Of a stretch of 64,000 nucleotides of DNA, positions 10,020 through 21,959 are shown piece by piece; position 1 is the first letter of the stretch, and each line of letters starts with the position of its first letter. The notes beneath the pieces were generated by a model. That model did not search any database. It was given only the letters and a program-made list of their open reading frames with translations, and was not told the origin of the DNA. Position numbers and translations under genes: made by a program. The stretch comes from Gnetum montanum (lineage: Eukaryota > Streptophyta > Gnetopsida > Gnetales > Gnetaceae). The stretch spans positions 174,552 through 238,551 of the forward strand of contig MNCI01002233.1 in the NCBI GenBank assembly GCA_015680685.1, given 5' to 3'.

Positions 10020-12403
10020 AGTGGCGCTAGGTGGGGATGAAGGTTCTTCATTCTCAATCGCATCGCTGGGGCTTGTAACATCTCTTGGTACTTGCCATAA
10101 TAACCATAGCAAATCAGCACCATTAGTAAGAAAACCTACATGATACAATCTAACTCAACACAAAAACACAAAAGCATAGAAAATGCTAACCTAAGAGGGT
10201 TTTTCATTGATGACTTCTAGAGGTAACTTTCCAAGGCCAACCTCCAAGTGTCAAAGGATCTCAACCTTGAAAAGTTATGTCTAGTCCTCCTAGCCAAAGT
10301 CAATACCCACAAAGGTCTTTCCTTTATCCATGGGGGTCCATGTGGGCAGCTCCATCAAAAATTTTGTAGAAGAAGCCTCTCCTAAGGGATGATAATCTCC
10401 CTCTTAGGAGAGCCACTCACCACCATATGTTGCATGAACAACTCATATGCCTACCTCCCACCAATCACCTCAAGAAACATCTTGAGGTGATGGTGTTCAA
10501 TACACTCCTCCTTGAAACATTGTAGGTATGCATTGTGCTCATGCTTATATTGGTGCTTGTGGTTCTTCTACATATACCCCTGCCTATACACCTTTGTGCT
10601 ATAATTTTTCCAATCTTGGTTCTTCTGGCCAAGTAAGTCCATCTATAACTGCTACTCTATTAACTCCCTTATGGCCTCATTCTTGTCTTTGAGAGCTATC
10701 TAGCATTAGGCATACTCTATCTCAAACGTACGCCATGTGCTATCTCCCTTAGATCTAATTGTTAAAAAATCATATATAGATTGAAGATCATTGATCTTCA
10801 TATCCAGGCTAGCCACCCTCTCCTATAGCTCTTGCATGTGTTTCCAAAGGTGCTCATTTGAGAACCTGCAAACCTAGAACACCTTTGCATAGGAAAGAAC
10901 ATACTTTTTTGATGTCTCATATATGCAACAAGATACTTGATTGACTTTAGGAGGGAGGTTAGGTAAGGCATCCACATTGGCCACCTTGCTCAGATCCCAC
11001 CAAAGCTTAGGACCTATAGGCATGCAACAACTGATTAATCTTAGCCAAGAACCAACCATCCAAATAGTGCAGTAACATAAAGCAAAGCAACATCATACAC
11101 ATACCAAGCTCAAAATCTATCTATTGCAAGTGGTCCACCATGTCTTCAATGATGCCTTCCATGAAGGCAAATTTATCTGGCATGTCTACTCATGGCTCCA
11201 TGCAATAGGTATATGTGGGACCACTAGCAAGAACATTTGACATTGTAACATAATGATGCAATTAGCATATAACTTAATAGCCAAGGATGCTAGAGCAAAC
11301 ATGTAATAATAGATGATAGTGCAATTTAGTCACCTAGCAAGCCCTTAGGTGTGAGTGCAGGGGGCTCACCTAGCTACAAATAATCAAATAAGCTATCATA
11401 ATCACCCCCATTGAGGTGGAGTAGCCCCTCCTCCTCCAAGTGTTAGAGGACATCTACCACCTCAGGAGGGTCATCTCCTTGGGCATCCTTCTCCTTAGCC
11501 TGAGGAGGTGCTTCTTTTGCTACCACCTTAGTCGCTGCTCCTGCAAACCTCTCTACTATCTCTATGATTAACACATGTCCATACATAGCACATTAGCACA
11601 CATGCACATCATTAGCTAGTTAACAGTATAACATAACAATATAAAAACATAAAATATACATAAAAATACAATTAATTCATCTAGGAAATTTACAAATACT
11701 AACCTGAAACCTTTGCACATAAGCCTTAAAGCTTAATACAAATCTTCTTACTGCCTAGCTTTTTGACCTCAAGGGCAGCATCCTCTACAAGGCATGGCCT
11801 CTTGATCTTAGTCCTAAATGGCATCACTATCTCTATGATATAATGATGTTCCTTCCTGATGTCCTTGGTGCCAACTGGAGGACCCTCACCCACACTATCA
11901 CATGAGTGATGTTACTACCCCATGGGAACCTTAGTCATTATAGATAATGACTCATCGATACCCTCTAGGGGGTCCTATGCACGTGCGGTTGTGAACATGT
12001 GCTTAATCCATGGCTTAGAGAGCTACTCACAATCTTGCACAACCCATCGTTCATCATTGTGCACAACCAAAAGCTCCATAGACCTTCACAGGGATCCTGC
12101 AAATAATGTGAAGTAAACCTGAGACCTCACCTAGAGGTTACACCGTAGCCTAGAGATCTCTACAAGAAATTTGGTGGTACTATATGTAGCCCAATTAAAC
12201 TTCATGCCCTCCAATAGCACCTCCTTCATCACTCATGCCTAGTCCACCCCAAGGATCTTTCCTTGGGAGAGAAACTTTGGAAAGGCATAGGCATGAAAAA
12301 GAGGAAAGAGCTCTCATACCTTAGGCACAAGCACATCCTTAATCAGTATGCCCTTGTGAGATCAAGTGGCTCCCAACCAATCCTTGATCTCCCCTATATG
12401 TTC
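10020..12403 (-). pseudogene. Antisense gene of element C, 3' part (coiled-coil end)
   Basis: This is the downstream half of an antisense gene whose upstream half lies at 20466-21709. Matching D, it holds a terminal acidic exon (acceptor TCATGTAG near 10140; tail IENEEPSSPPSATS), a donor AG/GTTAGC near 10190, and a coiled-coil exon (about 10195-11025). A short exon near 11110-11210 has DMPDKFAFMEGIIEDM ending at donor GTATGT, an acidic exon lies near 11400-11580, and part of the long central exon near 11930-12403. The D equivalents are KVPNKFAFV and the coiled coil at 41693-40869. Frames are full of stops. Intron positions match D, which argues for an ancestral spliced gene. Confidence 0.65.
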
Positions 12404-13720
12404 TATAACAACCAAAAATGCCAATGGCTAGAGCACCAAGGGGTTCATAGGTGCATAGCCTAACCCATCCTCCATGTAAGGGCCTTGCTAGAAAATGGAG
12501 GTAGAGCACCCTAAATGGTCTTCTCGATCAAATAGGAACTTTGTCAGTTGAAATTTGGGGATGGAATGATTAACCAAAAATGTAAATGTAGTGTTTTGCT
12601 ATGCTAAGTGTAGAGCAAGGCTACAAAATGGGGGTGAGCATAGCTAAGGGTTTCAACCAAAATGAGGGTGTCAATCCACCGATGACATGTGAAAAAGTGC
12701 AAAAAGACATAAGCAAAATGCAAGAAAATTCTAGAAATGAGATAGAAAAATAGAAAACTACCCCAAATAAGAGTTTAGTTAACTCCAAAAGGGTCCTAGA
12801 AGGCACACAGTGTACAACAAGCATAGTGGGAATGTAGTCACAGTCTCGGTGGTGTTGGGCCATGAAGTTTGGCACTTATTGTGATGAACCATGCCTATCA
12901 GGTTGGCTTCTATGGTGTACTTTACGGTGTTCTATAGGGCTGCAATAAGGCTATGGTATACCGTGAGGTGTAGCTATGCCTCTTTGTTAGTGTGGTGTGC
13001 TCTAGGTATCACTTGCCCACAAAGCTAAGTGTTAAGATGCTAAAATGATAAATGCCAAATGAAAGTGCTAACTACCAACCTATAAAATGTTGGAAATCTA
13101 GGGGTATTTATAGGGCTAGGAATAGCCCAAAATGTAGATTGTGTGACACTTGGTGATGTGATAGGTGGGAAGAGCATAGTAGCTATAGTGGAGAGCATAG
13201 TAGCCATAGTAGCGAGCATACCAGCACAACACTTAGAAAAATTCTACAAAACTGGCCACTTACGTGTTGCCTACACTTGCTACACTCTTGAGCATAGTAA
13301 GAGCATAGTAACTACAATGGAAAGCATAGCACAACACCTAAAAAATTCTATAAAACTAGTCATTTTTGTGTTGGCTACACTTACTATGCTCTCAAGTGTA
13401 GCAGAGCATAGTAGCTACAGTGTCGAGTGTAGCACAACGCTTAGAAAAATTCTACAAAATTGGCCATTTGTGTGTTGGCTACACTTGTTACACTTTCAAG
13501 TGTAGCAGAGCATAGCAGCTATAGTTCCAAGTGTAGCACAACACTTAGAAAAAATTTTCAAAACTAAAGCTTATTTGGATACTTAGCCAAAATTGTAGAA
13601 AATTGGCCATTGAAGCTGACTATGCTCAACACTTGAAAAATTTGGGCAAAGTGCCATCATTTTCACACTTAGCCAAATTTATAGTCAAGACATCGAGACC
13701 CAAAATTTTGTGATGTTCCA
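12404..13720 (-). repeat. 3' LTR of element B
   Basis: The left edge TATAACAACC corresponds to TGTAACGACC in other copies. The right edge GATGTTCCA is followed by a PPT complement. A TATA box (CTATAAATACCCC on the minus strand) lies at 13112-13101. Its U3 half carries a tandem repeat with GAGCATAGTAGC. It is about 560 bases longer than the 5' LTR of the same element. Confidence 0.8.
13170..13560 (-). repeat. Tandem repeat (about 103-130 bp) in the U3 of the B 3' LTR
   Basis: Four units start near 13172, 13302, 13405 and 13509, each beginning GAGCATAGTAGC and including CACAACACTTAGAAAAATTC. The words CATAGTAGC and GCTACACT look like deaminated forms of the TACGC/GCGTA repeats of LTR A and the GCTACGC repeats of LTR D. 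Confidence 0.75.
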
Positions 13721-13737
13721 ATGGAACCTCTTTGTTG
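13721..13737 (-). other. Polypurine tract of element B
   Basis: On the minus strand this is AACAAAGAGGTTCCAT directly before the 3' LTR start. Compare AAAGAGGGGCCAA in D. It primes plus-strand DNA synthesis in LTR elements. Confidence 0.65.
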
Positions 13738-14999
13738 ATGTCTAGAGGAGTGGCCTGAGAGACATTGACAAAGAATTATAAAATACCACAACAGACGTGG
13801 CACTAACATCACTTGTCAACACTAGATTAAGTGTCATTTAACCATGTTCAAGAGTGCTATCGATAAGGGTATGCTAGGGAAAAGTATGTAGGTAATCTAT
13901 TTGGGAGATGAAATGCAAGTAGAAGAAATAAAATTTGAATTGTGTATCCTAATGTAAGATGCAAAGTTAGTACACCTAATGATGACCATGACATGGAGTG
14001 GTTTACCCCTAAAACATTGAACTCACATCAGAATTTTCATGAAAGAGTTAAAGTCAATCCAAGGTTGGGCTGATTTTGAAGCTGCAAGGTTGTCAATTTA
14101 CTTGGGAATGTGCTTTTTTCCATTCTCCCATTTTTTTATTTTTTTATTTTTTGCTTTTTCATCTTTGCACTATTGTAAGGTGAACCTCCATTGGGTTCAG
14201 CTTACTGCTAAATGCTAGCTATAAGGTGTGGATCATCGAGTAGATGGGTTGCATGCCACAAGATAGGCTTTGCTTTGATGCAACTGCATCATGCCTATAG
14301 GACAGGTTTTTTGTTCCTGGGATGAGTTGCATTACATCCACTTGGGCTTTGACTTACCAACAAAGGCTTCCCATGAGATGAGTTGTGTTATGTCTACCTT
14401 GGGTTCTACGATTGATGTGAAGAGAATGCCATATGTGTCACAATGCGTATGCATTAGAGGGATGTGCAATTGCGATTATGTGGGGGATGAGAGGCTATTG
14501 GGATGAAGGAGTGGATGTGCATAGGCTATAATGGGATGAGGGTGATGTGCACTCTTAACTAGCTTAACTAGTCTAATCATATACATCAAAGTGATGTCGT
14601 GACTTACTACTATGATGAGATGCATCTTTGTATGACTACCTCCGATGCTTCGTCCTACAAATACAACTCTAAGAAGAGAAGAAAACCACACAACATGAAA
14701 TGTAAATGCAAATTCAAATTCTAGATGTGAAGATACTACAAGTTCTAGATGTGAAAATGCTACAAATGCATCAAACGATGCACCAATTGCAACTATTTAG
14801 GAAGCCAGTGAAAGTGCCAGGGTGATGATGCCACGAGTCCTCCAAAGGCTGCACCGATGGTAGGTGCTACAAAATATTAGTAGAATGGTGGAAGGTGATG
14901 ATTCTACAAGTGCATGAACCCAACTTAAGGTCTTGGTAGGCCATGGAGTGCTATTTTATAGTCCTAGCAGAATACTATGTGCCATTTTAACATTGTAGT
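13738..14999 (-). other. 3' non-coding region of element B
   Basis: Between the hairpin array and the PPT there is no conserved frame. It includes a T-rich run near 14130-14160 and words such as GATGAGTTGCATTACATC that recur at 14320 and 14370. It corresponds to 48700-49640 in D and 24470-25718 in C. Short ORFs here (14291-14506) are not conserved. Confidence 0.5.
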
Positions 15000-15560
15000 A
15001 GATGAGCTACTATGACAGTTTAATGACATGACCCAAGAAAGATCTATGGATGCCAATTTAATTTCATAGCCCAAGGACATTCTCTAAAAATTTATAGTGA
15101 TAGTGAACTACTATGCTAGTTTATAGTCATAGCAAACTATCACGCTAGTTTATAGTCATAGCAGACTATCTATGCTAGTTTTTTGCATCATGACGGATGA
15201 GTGCTTACCTTGCCTATATGAGGCATGATGCTACGTGTGTAGTCATGTTGTGTGCTTGTAAGATCTTGCAAAAATAAACTAGAAAAAAAATATCAAGTGG
15301 CACCTATCATAAACAAGGTTAAAATGCACAAATGAAAGGAAAGAAATATGAAGAGCAATAGTTTTAGGTCATTCCAAGCCACAATGATAGTTTAAGTCCT
15401 CTTCAAGCCATTGAGTGTTGTTAGTTTTGGGCCATTTTAGGCCATTGCTAGTTTAAGGTCATTTTAGGTCATACATTGCCAGTTTAAGGCCATGGCGGGC
15501 CATAGGTTGCTAATTTAAAGCCATTCTGGGCCATGGGATAGTTTAAGGCCTTTTTGAGCC
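15000..15560 (-). repeat. Hairpin-repeat arrays of element B
   Basis: On the minus strand there are two sub-clusters. One, at 15360-15560, has GGCC-type units such as GGCCCAGAATGGC followed by TTTAAATTAGC. The other, at 15000-15180, has units with TATAAACTAGC after a CTATGAC half-stem. These are the two unit types found after protease and in the 3' region of C and D, here brought together with only about 180 bases between them. Confidence 0.7.
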
Positions 15561-16049
15561 ACGTGTTTTTTGTATTTTTAGTTTTATGATTTTTATGTGT
15601 TTTTGATGTTTTTCAAATGTAATGCATAAGCTAAGTCAATGGATATGTAAACAAAGCAAAAAATATATGAACAAAATGAAATACATGATCTAAGTAAGCA
15701 TAAAAATGTAAATGTGTAGGCTAGTGTGATGCAAAAAAAAAGTCAAAAATGCATGGCAAGTGGAGGCAAAGGGTAGGTAGACACTTAGTGCATTTTCAGC
15801 CAAGGGAGTACCTTTAATGGGAAATTATTTCCTAATCTAGTTTGGATTAGCATATGTGCATGGCCTAGGACCCTTTGAAAAGCTATTGGCTTCAACTACT
15901 CATTTGGATGTGTTAGCCTTATGTGTCACATTGGTTGTCACAAATGCATCACCAAGAAACTCCACCTCTGACACTTACTCTATGTCTATGTTGTGGATAG
16001 CTGGAGAGGAGGCATTATCATTGTGAATGATAACTTGACCACCTTCACA

Positions 16050-16600
16050 TGGAAGGTGGCCTTCTTCGTGGATGGGAGAGGAGATGGCCCATAGTTGAGC
16101 TAGCCAAGGCTTGCTGAAGATCAATTTAAAGCATGGCATCTCCTCTATAATAGTGAAATCTATGCTAGTAGGGAATTACTTTTCTACCATGAAGGCTAAG
16201 TTGATTATACCCCTAATAGTGATGCATGATTTTTTGAAGGATTTTAGACACGTAGTTTTGGTTGGCTTGATTTTATCTGCTAGGCCTAACTTGTCAATGG
16301 TGGAGTATAGAACTACGTTTGTTGCTACACCATCATCAACATGCACTCTACGGATCATGCACTATCCAACACGTATGCTAATGCATAGTGGAGCTATAGT
16401 GACCTTTCCTCATTTGGGGTTAACCTTGAATGCATCATCACAAAATGCTAGGGACGTGGAACCTAACTCTTATGGTGCAGTGAGGAACATCATTCCATGG
16501 ATGGTGTTCTCATTTGCAGGGATGTCCTATGTAATAGTAATGGAGGCCAACATCTAGGCCAACACTTGGTGATGAGCAGATGAGGTCATGACTAGGTCAT
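16050..16600 (-). pseudogene. Protease region of element B (degenerate)
   Basis: The minus-strand piece 16358-16176 carries RRVHVDDGVATNVVLYS, the DDG active-site segment of the family, followed by stops. Upstream on the minus strand (16560-16360) and downstream (16170-16050, with a degraded ILGR motif) there is further similarity to A, but only in fragments. Confidence 0.65.
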
Positions 16601-16699
16601 ACACACTCAACATTTTTTTCTTTTTCTTAAGCATTTATTTGACTTGAGTTATTGCAATTTTTAGGTTTTTTTTGTTAGCCATTTTGTTGGCCTCGACTT

Positions 16700-19130
16700 T
16701 CTCCATGGGTCTTAAGAGAGAAATCTCTCATAGAGGGGACTTGGGCATGGGCACTGGCCTTTTCTTCAACCATGGAGGTTATCAAGTGCTCATTCATCCT
16801 ATTGTGTTGCCATTGGTAGGCCTACTTGGGTTGCTAGTGGGGTCAACCCTTGAAGGAGGAGGGATTGAGATGTTGCCCACTATTGGGCTTCAAGTAGGTG
16901 AGGGGCCATCACGTTGTGGCATCCTTATAACAAATGATGGTTGAGTTGTTGTTTTAGGGCCAAATCATTGTGGCATCTTGATGATGAAAGTTTGCTTAGT
17001 GGTTGTTGTTACTATATCATGCCAGTTTAACATCTTCGCAGATGGTTGGTTTGGTTGCTAGTTTAATGTCTTAGTGGATGATTGCTATGGGACCTTGACC
17101 AAAAAGGATGTTGTGGGTGCTTGAGGTGGCACTTTGATAATAAAGGGGGACCTCTTGCTTGTGGAGGTTAAGGGGATCCTTGCCTTGCCGGGAGGCACAC
17201 GGATCACAAAAGGTTGTTATACAGGTTTAGACTTGCCACCTATGCTGATGGAGTTTATAATGCATGAGACATCATTTACATTGATTTAACTCACTGTGTC
17301 AAGAATCAATTGGCTCCATTCTATCATTCTTTGCAAGTTGTGATACAAAGCATGATAATTGTCTATTCAATGACTACACAACTAGTGGCAATGATAGTAT
17401 TCATCTAGCTTGAAGTGTTGTGGGACCAAGGGCTCAATTGATACTATTGAGGTGGGGCTCTTTAGTAGTTTGTAGTACCTATCACGTTTTTGATAGGCAA
17501 TCTTCGATATGTGTTTGTGTTGAATTTAGCAAGCTTTTGGGAGTTGCTTCAGTAGTTCAAAGGGTCCCATTGGTAGTGGTGTATACTTTGAGTGGTCCTT
17601 GCACTCAATGTTTGACCTAGGGATGGCCCTTGCTGATGTAGGTGAGTTGGCATCAAAGTTGGTGGCTTTGTGAGCTAGGGCCTTGGGCTACTTGGCCATT
17701 AGGCCCAAGTTGGTTGCTTTTGTGATTATGGCCACTATTGTCACTATTTCATTTTGCTTGTCTACCTGTTGGGTTTTGTAGACCATGTAGGCTAAGTCAT
17801 TACTAGCTTGGGCTAGCTCTTTTGTACCTTTCATTTGGGCAAAGGCTTGGCTGAGAGACTTCAGGGCTAGGTAATCTAGTTTGTACTTGATGAAATTGTT
17901 CACTACACCCTTGAAGATAGCTAGTAGGTGCATCTCTACTAGGGGTTCATGTATTTCAATCACTATGGTGTTCCAGCATTGGAGGAATTTGTGCATGACC
18001 TCTAGGGACCCTTGCTTCACTTGCATGAGTTGGTTGAGGGTTACTTCAGGCTTCAGATTGTACTTGAAGCATGTTACAAACTAGCTGATGAGATCCTCCA
18101 AAGAAGAGATTAAGCCCTTGGATAGTGCATGATACTAGTCTAAGACCTTGCCAGTGAGTGATGAGGAACATGTGCATGATGGCATGTAACCAAGCTTGAA
18201 GGAGCAAGCACTCTAATCGAAATGTAACCAAGTGTGCATTGGGATCCCCTTTACGGTTGTACTTGGTGTGTTGAGGTAACTAGACCTTAGTTGGGAGAGT
18301 TAGGGATGGGACCATAGGACTTATGTGGTCATCTCGATAGAAGTTCACCACCTTGATGATTTTAGAGGAGGCAACTTTGATTTGGTTGATCTCCTCCATC
18401 AAAATTGGATCAGCTGGAATGCCTGATCCAACATGGGAATGTGTTGATTGGTTACATTGGATGGGCTTATATTGATTGTATAGTGTAGGATTGGACTATT
18501 GGTTATGTAATTTTCTAGTTTAATATTGTAACAGATGAATGTTGCTAGTTTAACATCATAGTGGATGGATTTAGTTGATGCGTTGGCTAAGTGATGGGCA
18601 TGATGATTGAGGTGGGCCACACATGAGTGGGTTGGACAAACATAATGGATGTTGATGGGATAAGCAAGACATAGGATGCCTAAATTGTCTAGGGCTAGGA
18701 GGTGGCCTTTACATGAGCATAGGGTTGGACGAATGCAACAATTACTTGCAAGGAAGGCTAAATTGGCATGGTCACCATCTTGGATAGGATGGATGGACCA
18801 AACTGAGGAGGGGTTGTACTAGGGAGCATTTGTTAGAAGACGATGTAGAGGAGGCTCTCGCATTTGAAGCAAGCCTCAAACTCATCTTCTTTCTCTTGTG
18901 AGGCTTTCCTGTAGGTTTTCCCTACATCATGCACATCTACATAGATGAGTTGGGACAACAACTAGTGGTAGGACTCCTTGAGTGGGATTATGTCGAATAA
19001 GAAGGGGTTGTACTCTTGTCCATCCTAGTGGACTTGTTTGTAGTCCTATTTTACCTAAAAGTTAACATAATCCATTGGTAATACTACTTGGATTTTGGCT
19101 CAAATAAAATTTTATTATTCATGGCTTAGC
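16700..19130 (-). pseudogene. gag: gag of element B (degenerate)
   Basis: Recognisable pieces on the minus strand are MLDQAFQLIQF (18437-18399), a capsid part near 18340-18130 with YRDD and HTKYNRKGDPNAHLVTF, and 18026-17688 with FLQCWNTIVIEIHEP and LAIFKGVVNNFIKYKLDYLA. A nucleocapsid remnant follows near 17440-17260. TAG at 18137-18135 follows LD, as in A, C and D. Around 18480-18560 and 17020-17080 the gag region contains copies of the ATGATGTTAAACTAGCA word otherwise seen in non-coding arrays. Confidence 0.7.
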
Positions 19131-19229
19131 ATGGCATGCTTTGGGTGGATCACAATGTCAAATGTGTTAGACAACAACGTAGAAGGTTGATCTAGATTCA
19201 TGTTTACAGATCAGGTTGTGAGAGTTGCT

Positions 19230-19500
19230 ATTTCCAAAAAAAATGGCTAACTCTAAAAACTATAGAAAAATGACTAAGTCTACTAGTAGTAGAAAAATGG
19301 CTAAGTATAAAAATATAGAAAAAAAGCTAATTGTAAAAATGCAAAAAAATTCCTAAGTATGGAAATTACAAAAAATTGACTAAGTGTAAAACTATAGAAA
19401 ATTTGGCTAAGTATGAAAATGTAGAAAAAATGCTAAGTATGAAAATGTAGAAAAAATGCTAACTATGAAAGCTACTAAAAATGGCTAACTTTGGTGCTAT
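19230..19500 (-). repeat. Short tandem repeats in the element B leader
   Basis: A unit of about 28-33 bases, GGCTAAGTATGAAAATGTAG plus an A-rich run, recurs about nine times in plus-strand reading. It lies between gag and the primer site, where D also carries tandem repeats but of unrelated sequence. Confidence 0.7.
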
Positions 19501-19685
19501 GCTCGCTATGATGGAGCCAGCTACGCTCTCCCGAGGACATAAAATTTTGGTTAAGTGCCAAAGATACACTTTGGCTTTTGTCTAATAGGGTTCTAGGTGA
19601 ACTAATGACAGGGTCCAATCTACACTAACTGGCAGTGGAGAGAGCATGTAGAACAACAATTAGAAAATCCAAAAGGAAATGGCAA

Positions 19686-19704
19686 GGCCCTCCTTCTAGC
19701 ACCA
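19686..19704 (-). other. Primer binding site of element B
   Basis: On the minus strand it reads TGGTGCTAGAAGGAGGGCC, five bases from the LTR edge. It differs from the inferred family site by one C-to-T change. Confidence 0.7.
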
Positions 19705-19709
19705 AAAAT

Positions 19710-20465
19710 TGTAATGACCAAAAATGTCAATGGCTAGAACACTAAGGGGTTCACGGGTGCATAGCCTAACATCACCTTTATGCAAGGGCCTTACTAGAAA
19801 ATGAAGGTGGAGCACCCTAAATGGGTTTGTCAATCAAATAGGGACTTTTCTAGTTGCAACTAGGGTGATTGGTGCAACCAGGGGGTGGTGTGGTTAGGCA
19901 AAAATGTAAATGAAACTGACATGAAATAATACTAAGTGTCAAAGTGATGTTTCATAATGCTAAGTGTAGAGCATGACCATAGAATGGAGATGAGCATAGC
20001 TAATGGTTTTGACCAAAATAAGGGTGTCAACCCATGTAGACTATTGCTTGAGTATAGTACAACATGATGACGTGTGAAAAAGTGTGAAAATACATAAGAA
20101 AAATACAAGAAAATGCTAGAAATGAGAGAGAGAAATGGAACACCACCCCAAATGGAAGTGTAGTTAACTCCAAAAGGCTCCAAGAAGGTACATAGAGTAT
20201 AATAGGAGCACTAGGAGCATAGTCATAGTCTTGTTGGTGTCAAGCTATGAAGTCTAGCACTTGCTGTGATTAACCATGCCTGCTACGTTGGCCGCTGTAG
20301 TATACCTTGCAATGGGGTTGTGATGTACCATGTGATGCAACTATGCCTCTCTGCTGGTGTGGTGTGCTATAGGTCTCATTTGCTAGTTAGCCAAAGTATC
20401 ACCATTTTGACAGTTAGCCAAATTTGCAGTCGAGACACTAAGACCCAAAATTTTATAGTGTTTCA
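19710..20465 (-). repeat. 5' LTR of element B, internally deleted
   Basis: Edges TGTAATGACC and GTGTTTCA match the 3' LTR of B. At 756 bases it lacks a block present in the 3' LTR (about 13020-13650) that holds the TATA box and the U3 tandem repeats. As the LTR that would drive transcription, it has therefore lost its promoter. Confidence 0.75.
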
Positions 20466-21709
20466 TAGTTCACCTCCTTACTAGCCTTATCAATAATTGT
20501 TGGTCCATTAGTGGGAAGTCCAAAGAGGTTGATGAACAAGGCCTCACTAAGGTTCAATACTACTATCACATCATGCACTTCAGTGACAAACTACTTGACA
20601 TCACTACTGAAGGAGTCAATGATGGTGACCATTTTGACCATTAGGATACTTGGGCTAAGGGCCAAAAATAGGTCCATCAACCCTACATGCATGAGCCAAG
20701 TAGTTAGTGCATCTGAAGCTTTATGGCACAACCAATGCTACACACCCTCCTCATCACCATACTTCATGATGAGGGTGGCCTCTGTGCATCCCATGGTGAT
20801 CACTATCACCTTGCCTAAGGCAACCACCACTACAACAAAGGAAAAACAATGTTAGCATCATGAAAAGGCAAACTAATAGGCATAGATGAGCAACTACATA
20901 AGCCAAAACATAGACACATACATGGTGAAAATGGGGTATGAGACGAGGGTGGCACTACAAGCATCTCCTTAGTGTTGATCTCATTCTTAGCCCACTCATC
21001 ATCCAACCAATTGTAAGTCATGTACCACTTGTATGACTTTAGGTATAAGGTGGTGTAGACCTCTATATTAGGCCCCACATACTCAAGTATAGCTACCCAA
21101 ACATTCAGGCTTGATGAGAACACCTCCAAGGTAATGTTGGTTAAGGCTAGAGCATCCACCTCATCTTGTAGGCCCTCTGCATCAACTCTAAACCTAGCAT
21201 TGATCATGAGCTATTAGCAATTGAACATGAAACAGTAGCAAAAAGACACTGTAAAAGCCATAAATGTAGTTACCCTCTAGTGCAGTAGATAGTTCTAGGT
21301 GGGTTTTGGTATAGGATGTGCACATGTAATGTGATGAAAAGGATATTGCTCTTATTGTAGCAACCAAACCCCATCATGTGCCATATCTTGGATAGGCGCC
21401 AAGCATCCCTAGTGCCTCTACTAAAATCACCTGCCCCATAACCACTAGTAGTAGGCTCATCTAAGATAAATCTTAGAATGTCTTGGTTAGCTCTAGGTAG
21501 CAACATCTTTATGATGGCACTAGTAGCCTCTACTACTAAGTGTGACCACATGATCATACTAAACTATTACAACAAGTATTTCATAAACTAATGAGCCATT
21601 AGCTGGAACCACACTACTTGATGTTCCACCTATGTTATGGATGGGTTCACTCATGCAATATAGAATCCCCACAAGCTCCACTACAATCAGGACAAGCTTC
21701 AATAGTATC
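20466..21709 (-). pseudogene. Antisense gene of element C, 5' part (HAD/FCP1-like exons)
   Basis: Exon 2 runs from acceptor TTGTAG/G at 21709 to donor at about 21274. It carries VELVGILYC (equivalent to DLEGVLCH in D), then ATSAIIKMLLPRANQDILRF and CYNKSNILFIT...YQNPPRTIYC. These follow the FCP1/NIF pattern of a WSS segment, then a YNESNTLLLDDSP-like segment, then NPPHTAIF. Exon 3 starts at 21210 (LMINARF..., YNWLDDEW) and joins exon 2 in frame. Exon 4 starts at 20834 after acceptor TTTGTTGTAG and includes VGLMDLF and ALFINLFGLPTNG, resembling plant-transposon protein domains. The gene is interrupted at 20466 by element B and continues at 12403. An exon 1 near 23240-23110 (MLEPKT...) is possible but weak. 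Confidence 0.65.
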
Positions 21710-21959
21710 CTACAACCACCAAGTAATAAGCAAAGTGTTAGTATATAAACATAGATGTACATTTTGGCATGAAATTATTAAAATAAGTTAGCAAAAATTA
21801 GCAAAATGAACACTATACAACATGCATTAACAAAAGGAATTCTTAATTTTCACAATACACTCTAGGACCCCATAGGTATAGTAAATTAACCAATCCATTT
21901 GATGCACCTAATGCTCATTGGGATACATCATGTTTTTATGGTCTTAGTAGTACATTTTG

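Larger units (their letters stand above)
12404..20465 (-). mobile_element. Element B: gag-protease-only Tat-like element nested in C
   Basis: On the minus strand the order is 5' LTR (20465-19710), primer site (19704-19686), repeat-rich leader, gag (about 19130-16700), protease (about 16600-16050), hairpin array (15560-15000), 3' region, PPT and 3' LTR (13720-12404). It has neither an antisense gene nor reverse transcriptase nor integrase: protease passes directly into the hairpin array and 3' region. It is therefore a deletion derivative or a non-autonomous form needing enzymes from elsewhere. No clean 5-bp target duplication remains. Confidence 0.8.

Noticed and set aside
13140-13560. Satellite or centromeric repeat
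   Set aside because: Only four units, confined to the U3 part of an LTR.
12399-20470. Target-site duplication for element B
   Set aside because: Flanks TGTTC and TAGTT do not match well enough. The insertion is shown instead by the split antisense gene.
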